Positions 1 through 7,121 of a stretch of DNA of 26,174 nt are shown here, piece after piece. Each line of letters opens with the position of its first letter. Within the stretch, counting starts at the first letter, position 1. The DNA comes from Lachnospiraceae bacterium (GTDB taxonomy: Bacteria > Bacillota_A > Clostridia > Lachnospirales > Lachnospiraceae). A program made the translations under genes and the position numbers. Below the pieces are notes generated by a model, which had not been told where the DNA came from, did no database searches, and saw nothing but the letters and a program-made list of their open reading frames with translations. The stretch is from contig JAETQR010000049.1 of the NCBI GenBank assembly GCA_021770615.1, positions 1 to 26,174 on the forward strand. Reading direction: 5' to 3'.

Positions 1-149
1 CTGGCTCCCTCCCGTTTCAGGAGGAAGGAATCCTTCCTCACAAGGAGAGGGGTCAAAAGCCCCGGGATAACGATATCCACCGGGAGGCCATCCCCTCCGG
101 CTCCGATCCACACCCTCGGTTTTCTCTCATAACATTGTACGCTTGTCAT
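1..149 (-). CDS. Partial CDS at left edge, possible FHA-like N-terminus
   Basis: An open frame starts at ATG 149 and is still open at position 1 (49 codons visible). The start is well supported: AGGAGG lies 8-10 nt upstream, and the ATG overlaps the TGA of the preceding gene by 4 nt (ATGA), which implies translational coupling. The visible protein begins MTSVQCYERKPRVWIGAGGD and continues with a hydrophobic stretch around VDIVIPGLL and LLVRKDSF. The pattern of short beta strands around an IGxGxD-like turn followed by DIVIPGL resembles the beginning of an FHA domain. EssC, the T7SSb motor ATPase, carries FHA domains at its N-terminus and is the only core component not visible in this operon, so this could be its start. 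That is a guess from about 50 residues; another T7SS accessory protein is equally possible. Confidence 0.5.
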   Translation of the reverse strand, partial: MTSVQCYERKPRVWIGAGGDGLPVDIVIPGLLTPLLVRKDSFLLKREGA

Positions 150-490
150 TGGTTCTCCTCCTGTATTACCTGTTTTTGATACTCATACCTGCATGTATCT
201 TCTTCTATGATTAAAATGTTTCTTTCCTTTTCTATTCGTATTTCTTCCTCTTCAAATTCCTGCTCTATCCGCCGGAAACTGCAGAATAAATCTTCTTCAA
301 AGCACTCTATGGTCCTGTCATATTCCGGCGCTTCCCAGTGCTCGGGAAGCGTCTTTATCAGTTCTCTGATATGGCCTTTGATATCCCAATAAATATCCTC
401 CGCCTCTTTCTTCCTCCGCTTTTCCCTTCTCAGATCATCCTGCCTCCGCTCCAGTTCATTCAGCTTTTGTCTGTACTCCTGTTCATCCAT
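146..490 (-). CDS. Small coiled-coil T7SS accessory protein (WXG100/DUF5082-like)
   Basis: About 114 aa, almost entirely charged alpha helix (very rich in Glu, Arg, Lys), with a break at LPEHWEAPEYD (residues 49-58). That break matches the helix-turn-helix hinge of WXG100-type proteins, with WEA in place of WXG. LXG toxin operons commonly encode two small helical partners (Lap/DUF5082/DUF5344 class) that bind the LXG domain and guide it to the secretion machine, and position next to another such gene fits that role. The start is uncertain. ATG 490 opens the helical domain 38 nt after the previous stop. The frame is open back to GTG 562, but that would overlap the upstream gene by 35 nt and has no good ribosome site. 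The stop overlaps the next ATG by 4 nt. Confidence 0.65.
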   Translation of the reverse strand: MDEQEYRQKLNELERRQDDLRREKRRKKEAEDIYWDIKGHIRELIKTLPEHWEAPEYDRTIECFEEDLFCSFRRIEQEFEEEEIRIEKERNILIIEEDTCRYEYQKQVIQEENQ

Positions 491-527
491 ATCTGTTCTT
501 TTATCCTGAATCCTTCCTCTTCGTTCC

Positions 528-806
528 TTATTTTGCTTCTGCCACTTCATTTGACATTCCACTGTCTACATCCGCAAAATGCAGGCCTATTTCCCGGATT
601 CTCTGTGCATCTCTGCCGGCCACCGCCAAGTACGAAGCCAGAATATCCTGCATAGATTCATAAAGGCTTATGCACCTCTGATTTACGTCATCGTTTGTAC
701 TGCCCTCTGCCACGTTGTCCAGTTCCCCAAGGTTCCGGAATCCGTCTTTGAGATTGCTGCTTTGATCTTCGGCTGTTCCTAAATCACTTTTTAATACAGG
801 CTCCAT
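528..806 (-). CDS. Small helical LXG-associated protein (Lap/DUF5344-like)
   Basis: A 92-aa protein with no signal peptide or membrane segment. An N-terminal acidic helix is followed by a spacer and a long helix containing LASYLAVAGRDAQRIREIG and a terminal FADVDSGM segment. The arrangement (short helix, Ser/Asp-rich middle, L..Y....D...I...G..F...D) resembles the small WXG100-like proteins found beside LXG effectors (TIGR04197/DUF5344 type), which act as targeting partners of LXG domains. ATG 806 has AGGAG 9 nt upstream and follows the DUF4176 stop by about 20 nt. The family assignment comes from the pattern and the operon position and is moderately firm. Confidence 0.65.
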   Translation of the reverse strand: MEPVLKSDLGTAEDQSSNLKDGFRNLGELDNVAEGSTNDDVNQRCISLYESMQDILASYLAVAGRDAQRIREIGLHFADVDSGMSNEVAEAK

Positions 807-825
807 CTCTTCTCACTCCTCACAT

Positions 826-1125
826 CTATTCAATTTCTCTGATTGTGAACCTTGGATACTTAATATCTTTAACCTGCTCTCTAAACAGTTCACAAAATTT
901 CTCCTCTTTTTCGTCCCTGTAACCTTCAAAACATATTTCCTCTATATCCTCGTCATTGAAAAAAAATGACTGCGGGCTGATCTGCCCCTGAGGATATATG
1001 CATGCCCCGTAATCAAGGTAGCCGATCTTACCATTGTGGTTACATAGCGGCAGGCGGCTTGTAACCATTAGTTTTTCTGTTCCCTCTTTTAGTCTCACAA
1101 TGGTTCCCAGTGGTAATATCCTCAT
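826..1125 (-). CDS. DUF4176 family protein (T7SS/LXG-associated)
   Basis: A 99-aa cytoplasmic protein beginning MRILPLGTIVRLKEG, then LMVTSRLPLCN, NGKIGYLDYGACIYPQG, SFFFNDEDIEEICFEGYRD and a final helix. This ordered motif set (LPLGTIV, YLDYGACxYPxG, FFNxxDI, FxGYxDE) is the signature of DUF4176, a small beta-rich family found almost exclusively in type VII secretion LXG operons of Firmicutes. Its biochemical role is not established; a chaperone or adaptor function for LXG effectors is usually suspected. It follows the last immunity-like paralog by about 35 nt and precedes the two helical partner genes. It ends in TAG, which shows that TAG is a normal stop in this genome. Confidence 0.85.
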   Translation of the reverse strand: MRILPLGTIVRLKEGTEKLMVTSRLPLCNHNGKIGYLDYGACIYPQGQISPQSFFFNDEDIEEICFEGYRDEKEEKFCELFREQVKDIKYPRFTIREIE

Positions 1126-1160
1126 ACTTCTTCCTCCTTGTATTTTGTTTGTTCATATTT

Positions 1161-1724
1161 TCAATATAGATTCCTAACTTTTATCCAGAACAGCAGCTTC
1201 TGAAGGGGATGCAAGGTGACGATAAGCATTGTTATTATACCGGGACCTCCCACTCCCACAATTAATCCTCGAAGATCATGATCTTTCGGATACATGTATA
1301 ATCCAAACCATGTCATTGCTATCATGACTGCTAAAAATCCTACATACATAATATGTATTTTCACACTTGCCTGAGAAAGACATGTCAGCACTTCCGGTGT
1401 CAGGTCATACATTCTGCCTGTCTTTTTTGCTTCTGCTGTTATTACATCTTCATGATGTTTCTGATACAAATATCCAATAAGAGTACTGATACAAATCAGC
1501 AGGAACTGTATTCTTCCATTTACATACGGCATTCTGGATGAAAGATAAACAGCAATACCTGATATTGCACACCCGCCTCCTGCAACAATTCCTATCACGG
1601 GTAGATTTCTTGCACTATCGACCTGCTGCGTTGTTTCCAGACTGACTCTTATTAATTTTTGTTCACTTTTGTCAAAATACCAGACTCCTGCCTCTTTATC
1701 TGCCGCAACTTGAATGATTCTCAT
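1161..1724 (-). CDS. 4-TM putative LXG-toxin immunity protein, paralog 4
   Basis: 187 aa, the same length as its three paralogs. It has a soluble N-terminal motif (RIIQVAADKEAGVWYFDKSE), two TM helices (about 45-62 and 72-90), a cytoplasmic loop, two more TM helices (about 122-144 and 150-170) and a conserved basic tail (LHPLQKLLFWIKVRNLY). It resembles, in size and topology, the multi-TM DUF443/TsaI-type immunity proteins that protect against membrane-acting LXG toxins in staphylococci; direct homology was not established. Among the downstream copies it is the most like the upstream one (both have YxYPKxxDxR before TM4 and GVGG in TM4). AGGGAGG-type ribosome site upstream of ATG 1724. Inferred role: immunity to the LXG effector in this operon or to those of rival strains. 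Confidence 0.8.
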   Translation of the reverse strand: MRIIQVAADKEAGVWYFDKSEQKLIRVSLETTQQVDSARNLPVIGIVAGGGCAISGIAVYLSSRMPYVNGRIQFLLICISTLIGYLYQKHHEDVITAEAKKTGRMYDLTPEVLTCLSQASVKIHIMYVGFLAVMIAMTWFGLYMYPKDHDLRGLIVGVGGPGIITMLIVTLHPLQKLLFWIKVRNLY

Positions 1725-1751
1725 ACTGCTGCCTCCCTTCGCCTTATATTT

Positions 1752-2315
1752 TTAATGTAACTTTCTTACCTTTACCCAGAACAAAATCTTCTGAAGGGGA
1801 TGCAGAGTGACGATCAGCATGGTCACTACATTGCCTCCTATTATTGCCGCAAATATCAGTACAATGTTCTGCGTTTCAATATAAAGAAAATACGTCCATC
1901 CCAACATAACAAAAACACCAATTACTACAAGCATTAACATAATATATATCTTCATTCCGGCACCTGAAATATATCGTAATAGCTCTGAGGTTACTTCATA
2001 TCTTTTTCCAAGTTGTTCCACTGTTTGTTCCACTTTTCTGAGATAGTATTTGCTAAGCATATATAAACACAGGATATTTATACATATAAATATCCTCAAC
2101 AACCCATAATTAATATGCACTCCTTGCTTTGCCAGATAGGTTCCAGCAGCCGTTAATATACTCCCCACCCCCGCAGTAATCCCTACCACAGGGATATCCT
2201 CCCCATTATTCATCTGTGTCATTGCACTTTGGCTGATTTCTATTAACTTTTGCTCCCGCTTATCGAAATACCAAACTCCTATTTCTTTATCAGATGCAAC
2301 CTGAATTATTCTCAT
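1752..2315 (-). CDS. 4-TM putative LXG-toxin immunity protein, paralog 3
   Basis: 187 aa with the family N-terminus (MRIIQVASDKEIGVWYFDKR), four predicted TM helices and the C-terminal motif TLHPLQKILFWVKVRKLH. It is closest to its neighbour at 2343-2906: the first ~60 and last ~25 residues are nearly identical, while the TM2-TM4 core is much more diverged. The leader before each gene (AAGGGAGGTAGCAGTATG) and the gene ends are also nearly the same, which points to recent tandem duplication. Inferred to be an orphan or alternative immunity protein. Confidence 0.8.
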   Translation of the reverse strand: MRIIQVASDKEIGVWYFDKREQKLIEISQSAMTQMNNGEDIPVVGITAGVGSILTAAGTYLAKQGVHINYGLLRIFICINILCLYMLSKYYLRKVEQTVEQLGKRYEVTSELLRYISGAGMKIYIMLMLVVIGVFVMLGWTYFLYIETQNIVLIFAAIIGGNVVTMLIVTLHPLQKILFWVKVRKLH

Positions 2316-2342
2316 ACTGCTACCTCCCTTCGCTTTATATTT

Positions 2343-2906
2343 TTAATATAACTTTCTCACCTTTACCCAGAACAAAATCTTCTGAAGGGGATGCAGAGTG
2401 ACGATCAGCATTGTCACAGTATCAATGGCTACGATTATCGTCAGAATCATAACAAAACTCTGTGTTTTTAAATAAAGGAAAATACACAACGCGGTCATAG
2501 CGATCATAAATCCTGTTACAATGGACAATGATACATATACTTTTACTCCTGCATGAGAAATCTGTTGCAGTATCTCTTCACATACTTCATATTGCCTTCC
2601 GATTTGTTTTACCTCTTCTGCCACTTTTCTTACGTAATGTCTCGTATATATGTATGAGCAAAGAATATTAATGCATATAAAAGCAATCAATGCCTTATAG
2701 TTAATACAAACTCCCTGCTTTGTCAGATAGGTCCCAACCGCTACCAATATACTCCCCAATCCCGCTGTAATTCCCACTACAGGGATATTCTCCCCACTGT
2801 TCACTTGTAACATTGTACTTTGACTGATTCCTATCAGTTTTTGTTCTTGTTTGTCGAAATACCAGACGCCTATTTCTTTATCAGATGCAACCTGAATCAT
2901 TCTCAT
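2343..2906 (-). CDS. 4-TM putative LXG-toxin immunity protein, paralog 2
   Basis: 187 aa, directly downstream (17-nt gap) of the LXG effector gene, which is the usual place for a cognate immunity gene. It begins MRMIQVASDKEIGVWYFDKQ, has four predicted TM helices and ends TLHPLQKILFWVKVRKLY. It shares the conserved ends and differs in the membrane core compared with its paralogs. No enzymatic motif is seen. Inferred function: membrane immunity protein against the glycine-rich hydrophobic C-terminus of the LXG protein; a wider regulatory or membrane-sensing role cannot be excluded. Confidence 0.8.
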   Translation of the reverse strand: MRMIQVASDKEIGVWYFDKQEQKLIGISQSTMLQVNSGENIPVVGITAGLGSILVAVGTYLTKQGVCINYKALIAFICINILCSYIYTRHYVRKVAEEVKQIGRQYEVCEEILQQISHAGVKVYVSLSIVTGFMIAMTALCIFLYLKTQSFVMILTIIVAIDTVTMLIVTLHPLQKILFWVKVRKLY

Positions 2907-2923
2907 ATCTGTACCCTCGCCTG

Positions 2924-4279
2924 TTATTCAAATACTACCGTTCCTAATGAAAAATCATTAATACATCTACCTGCATCATCTAATTTCTTATCTATAAACT
3001 CTCCGGTATCTTGTAGAGTTTCGTTATTATCATACATATAATCAAAATAATTAACTAAAACCACAGTTACTATTACACTTACCCCTATAACTAAGCCAAC
3101 CGGCCCCCCTGCACTAGATGCCACCATTGCCGTTGTAACCATTTTCACTGCTGTCCCTGCCATACAGCCAATTGCAGTATGTGCCCCTGTCTTTATCAGC
3201 GCCTCGCCTTTATCAGCGCCCCCTGCCCGCAGAAGTCCATAATCAATGCCACTTCCGATAACGGTCATAGGTGCACCGCCAATATTTGAAATTTTGGTTC
3301 CTTTTGTTCCCACCTGTGCAGCCTTAATGATATCGTCACCATACCGAAGCATATCATCCGCACTTCCCTGAGAGTAACTTAAGATCTTGGCCGCATTTTC
3401 TGCAAGCCATGCTCCCTGCGCTTTTGTAATCTCTCCAAGCGCTGAACAAGTCGTGGAAAACGCCTGTGACGCCACTGTCCACCCGAGCCCTAATAACTCT
3501 ATTTCCTCCTTATGTTCCGCCAGATATTCCTCAAGTGTCTGCTCTTCTCGAATCGGATTCTGCACCATATAATTTACGATCTTACAAATGTCATCGTCAC
3601 TCATCTTTGGATTTTCTTTTTTTATCTTTGCCAGTACATCTGCTAATACATCCGCCATCTCCTGTCGGCTTCCCCACATTTCATTGATTCTGCGGCTCCA
3701 CTCCATATCGATACCTGAAATCTGGAACATCCTGCCGGCAGAGTTATACTGAATCCCCTGCATAATGTCAAGTCCCTGGAGAAGTTGGACTTTTAACCCG
3801 TCATTCCCACTATAAAGTGCAGATACACAGGATACAAATTGACTGATTCTCTCTAATTTCTCTTCAATATCTGCCTTTTGATTCTCCAATGTCTGCCTCA
3901 GATCAAGCATAGTCATCACGCCCGGCGGTGTATCCTCTAAAATACGTAATATCGTTCCGATCCTCTCCACATCCTCCAGCAGACCATCTTCATCTACATT
4001 TGCTGCATCTGCAAGATAAGTATCTATCAGCGCACCGTATGCTTCATTCTCTGCAGCCAAATCTTCCGCACAGCAGATGAGCCCCCGAAGCACAGGAATA
4101 TGTACAGAACTATAATAGCCCTTCAGATTCCCATAAGACTGTGCCAGTAATTCCGGCGTATCAATGAATGCGTCAATTTTCCTGATCATTAACTGTGCAT
4201 TCAGAATCACGGCTTCAAGATTCTAGTTCATCTGCTTTAACTGATTTTTTACGCTTTTTGTGTTCATAAGCAGTCCCAC
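2924..4279 (-). pseudogene. LXG-domain T7SS effector with in-frame amber codon (TAG 4223-4225)
   Basis: The best start is GTG 4279, with AGGAGG 8 nt upstream. It reads VGLLMNTKSVKNQLKQMN, then TAG (4223-4225), then NLEAVILNAQLMIRKIDAFI and onward in the same frame to 2924 (452 codons in all). The residues on both sides of the TAG form one continuous LXG N-terminal helix, so the codon looks like a nonsense mutation. Downstream the features are intact: the LKG motif (LXG) in SYGNLKGYYSSVHIPVLRGL, helical targeting region, linker, then a Gly/Ala-rich hydrophobic C-terminus (last ~110 residues, TAIGCMAGTAV...SSAGGPVGLVIGVSVIVTVV), typical of membrane-damaging glycine-zipper toxins. Restart at GTG 4210 would give 428 aa lacking 23 residues, but no good ribosome site precedes it. 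No nuclease or other enzymatic motif is seen. It is flanked by 4-TM immunity-like genes. Confidence 0.75.
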
Positions 4280-4308
4280 ATCTGTCACCTCCTGTTCCTA
4301 TAAGCGAT

Positions 4309-4872
4309 CTAATATAATTTCCTTACCTTTATCCAGAAGAGCAGCTTCTGAAACGGATGAAGCGAAACAAGATACATGACTACTGCACCCATCCCCCCAA
4401 CTCCGACAATCGCCATCCGTATATCTCCCTCCTTAGGATAAAAATACAATCCTAAGCCTGTCATTGCAATCAACACAAACAACATAAGCAAATAAATGGC
4501 ATAAATCTTCCTGCCTATCTGAGACACATATTGCAGAACCTCTGCCGTAAAAGGATAGATGCGCCCTGATTTTTTTGCTTCATCAGCAAATCTCCGGGTT
4601 CGGATTGTTGCATATATATAGGATAGAACAACACTGACCCCCACAAAAAGCCACATATTCCTGGTCTCTATATACAGACCCCTCCTGGTCAGATAAGCTC
4701 CTATTGCAGCCAGAATACATCCGCTTATCACAGCAATATGTATGAAGGGAGAACCATTGATAGTATCCATCTGCCGCATCCTATCATAGCTGACCTTTAT
4801 GAACTGTCTTTCCTGTTTGTCAAAATACCAGTATCCCAATTGTTTATCTGCTGCAATCTGAATGATTTTCAT
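4309..4872 (-). CDS. 4-TM putative LXG-toxin immunity protein, paralog 1 (upstream copy)
   Basis: 187 aa: N-terminal MKIIQIAADKQLGYWYFDKQ, TM helices at about 43-61, 73-90, 121-144 and 152-171, and a C-terminal LHPFQKLLFWIKVRKLY. It lies between essB (2-nt gap) and the LXG gene (about 30 nt), so one copy of the family is made before the toxin and three after it. It is homologous to the three downstream genes along its length but is the most separate at the ends (MKIIQIA versus MRIIQVA; HPFQK versus HPLQK). Being tightly coupled to essB, it could alternatively be a secretion accessory protein. Immunity is the preferred reading because of the tandem array around an LXG gene. Confidence 0.75.
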   Translation of the reverse strand: MKIIQIAADKQLGYWYFDKQERQFIKVSYDRMRQMDTINGSPFIHIAVISGCILAAIGAYLTRRGLYIETRNMWLFVGVSVVLSYIYATIRTRRFADEAKKSGRIYPFTAEVLQYVSQIGRKIYAIYLLMLFVLIAMTGLGLYFYPKEGDIRMAIVGVGGMGAVVMYLVSLHPFQKLLFWIKVRKLY

Positions 4873-4874
4873 AT

Positions 4875-5978
4875 TTATTGCCCTTCTCCCTCCGGCTCAT
4901 ACTTCTTACCAAGCTTCTCAATCTCCTGCTCAAGCTGATCCATCCTCTCCTGCTTCCTGGAGCCGTCGATCTCCGTATTCCCCTCTAAAATATCCGCCTC
5001 CTTCATATAGGCATACACAAGAAGCTTGTCATCGGACAATGCCATCGCCATATCCTCCGCCTTTTTAAGTTTACGCCGCCCCAGATAGATCCAGTAGTCA
5101 AGCTCTTTTTCATTGCTCTCCGGCGACAGTTTCTCCACAATAACGGCGATCTCTTCCTGCTTCAGGCTTTCGCTTCTCGCATAAGATGCGGCAAGAATAT
5201 ACTTTGTATTAGTGTCCATCTCTTCCGGAGAAAGCGCCTCCAGACTGTCAATACATCCTACATAATCATTCACGATATACTTCTGGTTCGCCGCGATTAC
5301 TGACTCCTGTTTTGGGACGACCAACCTTCCGTAATAAAATGTCCCCGCACCGAAAACAGCCGTCAGGATCACAGCTGCCACAGCCACCGTCCTCCAGGCC
5401 AGGTAGCCCTTTTTCGACACCTGCGTCGTAGTGCGCCTGGTGGTCTCTTCCAGCTCTTTTTTCCTGCGCCGGATCTCAGCCTTCACTTCCTCTGCCGAGG
5501 TGCATTCATAGATTGCCTGAAAGCCCCGTTCCCCCTTCAGGATTTCAATCCCGCTTTCTAATAGCTTTGCCACATCGTAACGTCTGCTCAGTATCCCTCC
5601 GGCAAATGCCTTGTAAATATTTAAAAACTCCTCTTCCTCCCCGCATTTTCCGGGCTCATACAGATCCCTCCCCCTGACATACGGAATATAATTGTCATCG
5701 TAATATATTTCCTCCATGGAAAATGGAATCTGGTATTTGAAATATACCTCCCTCAAACCTGCAAAATTAATAAGCAGACTGTACTTCGCCCCTTTGTCCT
5801 CTTCCAGAATCTCCTGCAGCGGTTTCTTCCCTTCCACATCATAGATAAAACAGATGTCCTCTCCGTCTTCTTCATACTGACAGCCAAGGAAATGCTCTCC
5901 TGCCTCCTTCATCCTTTCATAGTCAAAGGTATCCCTTGCATGCAGCTGTGATTTTTTTACTGTCCTTCTATTATCCAT
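4875..5978 (-). CDS. essB: Type VII secretion protein EssB (YukC)
   Basis: 367 aa. The N-terminal ~185 residues form the cytoplasmic pseudokinase-like domain, a single TM helix lies at about 194-216 (AWRTVAVAAVILTAVFGAGT), and the extracytoplasmic C-terminus is helical (repeat-like LAASYARSE...LDYWIYLGRRK...DKLLVYAYMKEADIL). This is the EssB/YukC architecture; the protein is a membrane core of the T7SSb channel. ATG 5978 has AGGAG 8 nt upstream and overlaps the esaB stop by 22 nt, so the two are translationally coupled. Length is slightly below S. aureus EssB, mainly in the C-terminal tail. Confidence 0.9.
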   Translation of the reverse strand: MDNRRTVKKSQLHARDTFDYERMKEAGEHFLGCQYEEDGEDICFIYDVEGKKPLQEILEEDKGAKYSLLINFAGLREVYFKYQIPFSMEEIYYDDNYIPYVRGRDLYEPGKCGEEEEFLNIYKAFAGGILSRRYDVAKLLESGIEILKGERGFQAIYECTSAEEVKAEIRRRKKELEETTRRTTTQVSKKGYLAWRTVAVAAVILTAVFGAGTFYYGRLVVPKQESVIAANQKYIVNDYVGCIDSLEALSPEEMDTNTKYILAASYARSESLKQEEIAVIVEKLSPESNEKELDYWIYLGRRKLKKAEDMAMALSDDKLLVYAYMKEADILEGNTEIDGSRKQERMDQLEQEIEKLGKKYEPEGEGQ

Positions 5979-6199
5979 AACCTGTCTCCTGTATATATTT
6001 TTGCCTCTTCATATGTCTGCTGAGGGCAGATCCGCCTTCTGGTCCTCTCAGACTGTATAAAACTCCCTTCGTCCCACGCCATCTGCGGAACATTTTCCTT
6101 TAGTACCTTCAGCGTAGTCCCGACACGCTGGCCGGAATCCACCTGAATATCATAAGACTGCTTCTTCGTCCTGTTCGTAATCGTAACTGTAAGTTTCAC
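5957..6199 (-). CDS. esaB: Type VII secretion protein EsaB (YukD, ubiquitin-like)
   Basis: 80 aa, the size of the EsaB/YukD ubiquitin-fold family. Beta strands KLTVTITNRT and YDIQVDSG are followed by a helix VGTTLKVLKENV and C-terminal strands ending GDRLWIIEGQ, which is the usual ending of YukD. It is a cytoplasmic T7SSb component that regulates substrate levels in S. aureus. Translation appears to begin at GTG 6199 with only a weak GAAG-type site, and the first ~50 nt lie inside the 3' end of essA in another frame, so it is probably translated by coupling from essA. Confidence 0.85.
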   Translation of the reverse strand: MKLTVTITNRTKKQSYDIQVDSGQRVGTTLKVLKENVPQMAWDEGSFIQSERTRRRICPQQTYEEAKIYTGDRLWIIEGQ

Positions 6200-6632
6200 C
6201 TTGCTTCTTACCTTTCCTTCTTTTTTCTATGTAAAAAAGAACTGTACCTGCCAGCATCACCCCCGCCAGCACATATGCGTACATGGACAGACTGCTTTTA
6301 CCTCCTGAAGCGTCCTCATAATCCTTCTTTACCATAGCAGAGGTGTCCGCCTCCATCACAGTCTTCAGGATCTTCTGCCTGTCTGTCCCCGGCTTCCCGG
6401 TCAGTATATCTGCCAGGATCTCCTCTTGCATCAGTTCTTGTTCCTGATCGTAGTTCTCCTCTAATAGCTCTGCTTCTTCTCTGAAAATGTGCACGTTGTA
6501 TCTGTCACACAATGATGTCGTTGTCTTTTCCTGCTGCTTCAGGATACTGGTGTCGATCTCAATATCGTTACGGGTATCTGCCGGATTCTCCTGTTTCCCG
6601 TCTGTCCTGCCCTCAATCGTAATCTCTCCCAT
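6150..6632 (-). CDS. essA: Type VII secretion protein EssA
   Basis: 160 aa with an acidic, mostly helical N-terminal part, one TM helix near the C-terminus (about 116-134, MYAYVLAGVMLAGTVLFYI) and a short basic then acidic tail (EKRRKGKKQ...EQDEEAVL). This matches the small bitopic EssA component of T7SSb; operon order (esxA, essA, esaB, essB) matches the S. aureus/Bacillus order. ATG 6632 is preceded by GGAGGAGG and by a minimal ATG-TGA, which the ribosome would meet first. The last 50 nt overlap esaB. Sequence similarity in EssA is low, so the call rests on topology and position. Confidence 0.75.
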   Translation of the reverse strand: MGEITIEGRTDGKQENPADTRNDIEIDTSILKQQEKTTTSLCDRYNVHIFREEAELLEENYDQEQELMQEEILADILTGKPGTDRQKILKTVMEADTSAMVKKDYEDASGGKSSLSMYAYVLAGVMLAGTVLFYIEKRRKGKKQGETYSYDYEQDEEAVL

Positions 6633-6658
6633 CTCTCACATGGCCTCCTCCTTGTGCC

Positions 6659-6717
6659 GCCGGTCTTTCCGGTACAGGGGGCGGCTGACCCGCTGTACCT
6701 GGTCCGGAAAGGCCGGC
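6659..6717 (-). other. Long inverted repeat between esxA and essA
   Basis: GCCGGCCTTTCC (minus strand, 6717 to 6706) pairs with GGAAAGACCGGC (6670 to 6659) with one mismatch. Inside it GGTACAG pairs with CTGTACC, giving a two-part GC-rich stem in the 90-nt gap. There is no T-run, so it is not a standard terminator. An mRNA stabiliser or partial attenuator, allowing more EsxA than membrane components, would fit. Confidence 0.7.
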
Positions 6718-6724
6718 TCTGGTT

Positions 6725-7003
6725 CTACATCTGGCTCTTCATATCCTGGTCTGCCTTCTCGAAGTTCTCGGAAATCTGACGCATCTGCATAGCCATGTCT
6801 TCAATCATCTGCTTTACATCCTTAAGCTTCGGCTCTGCATCAAAATACTGCTCCACAAACCTGTCACAGGTCTCTGCCTCCCATGCATCCGGAAGGTCAC
6901 GGATCACACTTGTCATAATGTCAATGCAATCCCCGAAAGCCTCACTCTGCTGCAGAAGTGTTGATGATGACGATGCCAGCACCTCATAATCCACTCTTAA
7001 CAT
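6725..7003 (-). CDS. esxA: WXG100 family secreted protein (EsxA-like)
   Basis: 92 aa, a helix-turn-helix hairpin: helix 1 (about 5-35), turn with LPDAWEAETCDRF (37-49), helix 2 (50-88). The size and hinge are those of EsxA/YukE, the small dimeric substrate that T7SSb exports and needs for function. The canonical WXG is WEA here (W41-E42-A43), and the C-terminal export motif YxxxD/E appears as F81xxxD85. ATG 7003 has a strong AAAGGAGGAG site. The gene lies between esaA and essA with long untranslated gaps on both sides (118 and 90 nt), which suggests separate control of its mRNA level. Confidence 0.9.
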   Translation of the reverse strand: MLRVDYEVLASSSSTLLQQSEAFGDCIDIMTSVIRDLPDAWEAETCDRFVEQYFDAEPKLKDVKQMIEDMAMQMRQISENFEKADQDMKSQM

Positions 7004-7025
7004 ATAGTTTCTCCTCCTTTGCTTT

Positions 7026-7051
7026 CCCTGTCTGATCAGGGTATTTTTTTT
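7026..7051 (+). terminator. Small hairpin with T-run on plus strand, upstream of esxA
   Basis: CCCTG and CAGGG form a 5-bp stem with a 6-nt loop, followed on the plus strand by TATTTTTTTT. Read in the operon direction (minus) the same bases place the A-run before the hairpin, so it would not terminate esaA-esxA transcription. It could block antisense transcription or fold in the esxA leader. Confidence 0.4.
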
Positions 7052-7121
7052 ATAACCACATAAGAGCCATGTGCATGTCCCTTATGAAAGCTATCCCATT
7101 ATCCTGCCGTATAGACCTGTC

